Of a stretch of DNA of 6,252 bases, positions 5,000 to 6,252 are shown piece by piece; within the stretch, counting starts at the first letter, position 1, and each line of letters starts with the position of its first letter. The stretch spans positions 1 through 6,252 of the forward strand of contig JAFVWG010000166.1 of assembly GCA_017501805.1 (NCBI GenBank), read 5' to 3'. Both the position numbers and the translations under genes were made by a program. The notes under the pieces were generated by a model that worked only from the letters and a program-made list of their open reading frames with translations, did no database searches and was not told where the DNA came from. The stretch is from Oscillospiraceae bacterium (lineage in GTDB: Bacteria > Bacillota > Clostridia > Oscillospirales > Oscillospiraceae).

Positions 5000-6252
5000 T
5001 TATTTGGAAAGATGCTCCACAAATCTCTGCAGGATCACCGCGAGCTGTGCGCGGGTGGCTCCCTCGGTCGGAGCAAGCCGCGCAGGATTCGTGCCCACGC
5101 CGGTCACGATCCCGTTCGCCACCATACCGCAGATCGGCGTCACCGCGTATTCCGCAACGGTTTTGACATCCGCGTAGTCCGCGATCGCCGTGATCGGGCT
5201 TTCCTTCGCCGCGCCCTGCTTCGCCGCAAAGCGCCAGAAGATCGTCATCAGTTCCTGTCTGGACACGGGTGCATCCGGGCGGAACGAGCCGTCGGGATAG
5301 CCGTTGACCAGATTTTGCTTCTGCGCCCATGCCGCCGCGTTTGCGTACCACGTGCCTGTCGCAACATCCGTAAAGGAAGCGGCTGCGGTCTCAGACGCGC
5401 CGGAAAGGCGGTGGAGGATCGTCACCAGCATCGCACGGGAGACGGGCATATCCGGCGCGAAGCTGTCCGCGCCCACACCCTGCAGGAGTTTCGTGCCGTA
5501 AGCGTTCAGCACGGCGTCGTGGTACCACGCGCCCGCCGCAACATCCTTAAAGGGATTCACGGCAGTATCCGGCGCGATCGTCAGCGTGCCGCTCTCCGGC
5601 AGGACAACGCGCAGGCAGCCTTCCTTCGTGTCATATACGGAGGGCAGCACCCGCTCTCCGTTTGCCGTGCGCAGGGTCGCCTTCCAGCGGTTCTGCGCAC
5701 AGGGCAGCAGCACCGTCACGCCCGCGGGATCTCCCGTAAAGGAGACATACCACACGTTCTGCGAAGGCGAGCTCAGCGAGAAGGTACGGAATCCGGAAAC
5801 CGGCGCGGTCGAGCGGACGAAGAAGCTTCCCTTCGGGAACTTCAGGATAGTGCCGCTCTTCGGAGCGTTGTAGAGCTTCTCCGAAAGCTGTGCCGCGAGA
5901 ACATCGCCCGCCGGGAAGGAGAGCGAGATCGTCTCGCACTGCGCAAGGCGTGCCGCCTCCGCATCGTCCACGGTGATGTCTGCCTTGCCGCCGTTCGGCG
6001 TGTAGAAAACCGTCACGTTCGCCTCGGGGATCTCGACAGAGGGATTGGAGGCCATCGCCTCCGCAAGGCCCGCGAGCGCACCGCCGAGCGCACCGCCCGG
6101 GAAAATGCCGGCAGGATTGGACACGGTCAGCGGGAGCGGGAGCGACAGGTCCGCCGTGCGGCAGCTGCCGAAGAAGAGGCGGATCGTGTGCGCACCGATC
6201 GACCGCGTCTTGAGCCATTCGTTTGCAAAGGTGATCGTGTTGTCCTGTTCGG
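5000..6252 (-). CDS. SLH-domain surface protein, N-terminus beyond window edge
   Basis: The frame stays open to the right edge, so 416 C-terminal residues are visible and the true start is outside. A GTG at 6124 is internal: sense codons continue upstream of it. Visible residues 1-44 (ending in the TVSN stretch) resemble the end of an X2/Ig-like module, with NTITFANEWLKT, a Gly-Ala-His turn (GAHTIRLFFG) and LPLTVSN. A Gly/Ala-rich linker follows (about 46-66), then a beta-rich region (about 72-230) that I cannot assign. The C-terminus has three SLH modules: 232-283 (FKDVAAGAWYHDAV, VSRAM), 292-345 (FTDVATGTWY, GYPDGSFRPDAPVSRQE) and 358-414 (YADV, GIVTGVGTN, ATRAQ). Three C-terminal SLH modules are a standard anchor to pyruvylated cell-wall polymer. 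It is probably exported, although the signal peptide cannot be seen. It precedes a second SLH gene by 15 bp. The function of the exposed part is unknown: structural, binding or enzymatic roles are all possible. Confidence 0.88.
   Translation of the reverse strand, partial: EQDNTITFANEWLKTRSIGAHTIRLFFGSCRTADLSLPLPLTVSNPAGIFPGGALGGALAGLAEAMASNPSVEIPEANVTVFYTPNGGKADITVDDAEAARLAQCETISLSFPAGDVLAAQLSEKLYNAPKSGTILKFPKGSFFVRSTAPVSGFRTFSLSSPSQNVWYVSFTGDPAGVTVLLPCAQNRWKATLRTANGERVLPSVYDTKEGCLRVVLPESGTLTIAPDTAVNPFKDVAAGAWYHDAVLNAYGTKLLQGVGADSFAPDMPVSRAMLVTILHRLSGASETAAASFTDVATGTWYANAAAWAQKQNLVNGYPDGSFRPDAPVSRQELMTIFWRFAAKQGAAKESPITAIADYADVKTVAEYAVTPICGMVANGIVTGVGTNPARLAPTEGATRAQLAVILQRFVEHLSK

Noticed and set aside
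4363..5166. Plus-strand open frame of 267 residues, the longest antisense frame
   Set aside because: It spans two SLH genes and their junction on the other strand, is extremely rich in Arg, Ser and Pro, and has no domain signature.
6122..6124. GTG at 6124 as the start of the upstream SLH gene
   Set aside because: Sense codons continue in frame to the window edge and encode a plausible Ig/X2-like strand pattern, and no ribosome binding site precedes the GTG.
1..6252. CRISPR arrays, tRNA or rRNA genes, phage genes or insertion sequences
   Set aside because: No spaced direct repeats, RNA gene signatures or transposase-like frames were seen on either strand.

Overview
The window looks like chromosomal DNA from a GC-rich, low-to-mid-complexity Bacillota genome, most likely a gut-type Clostridia/Oscillospiraceae relative. 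The evidence is strong AGGAGG-type ribosome binding sites, S-layer homology (SLH) proteins, a DUF4349 lipoprotein, and a TetM-like translation GTPase of the type common in clostridial chromosomes. The taxonomic call is inference from gene content and composition, not from a marker gene.

The left block (1-2476, minus strand) is a two-gene operon. A 634-residue ribosomal-protection/EF-G-like translation GTPase (572-2476) is followed, with an ATGA stop/start overlap, by a LOG/TIGR00730-type nucleotide phosphoribohydrolase homologue (1-575) that runs into the left edge. Its likely promoter is an extended -10 element in the divergent intergenic region (2477-2639). On the other side of that region a plus-strand gene (2640-3620) encodes a DUF4349 lipoprotein with a lipobox, a coiled coil and a C-terminal membrane segment. 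It ends at a perfect 15-bp hairpin with a T-run (3634-3669).

The right block (3686-6252, minus strand) is a second operon of two secreted SLH proteins separated by 15 bp. The upstream gene (5000 to beyond 6252, N-terminus missing) carries an Ig/X2-like segment, an unassigned beta-rich region and three C-terminal SLH modules. The downstream gene (3686-4984) has a signal peptide, N-terminal SLH modules (the middle one decayed) and an unassigned C-terminal half. Both products should sit on the cell wall, attached to secondary cell-wall polymer.

The genes are densely packed. No RNA gene, CRISPR array, insertion sequence, integrase or phage gene was seen, and no gene-free stretch exceeds about 165 bases. 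Nothing here can be shown to be a new system. The best leads are the resistance-like GTPase lacking the TetM decoding-loop sequence, its translational coupling to a LOG-family enzyme, and the unassigned domains of the paired SLH proteins.
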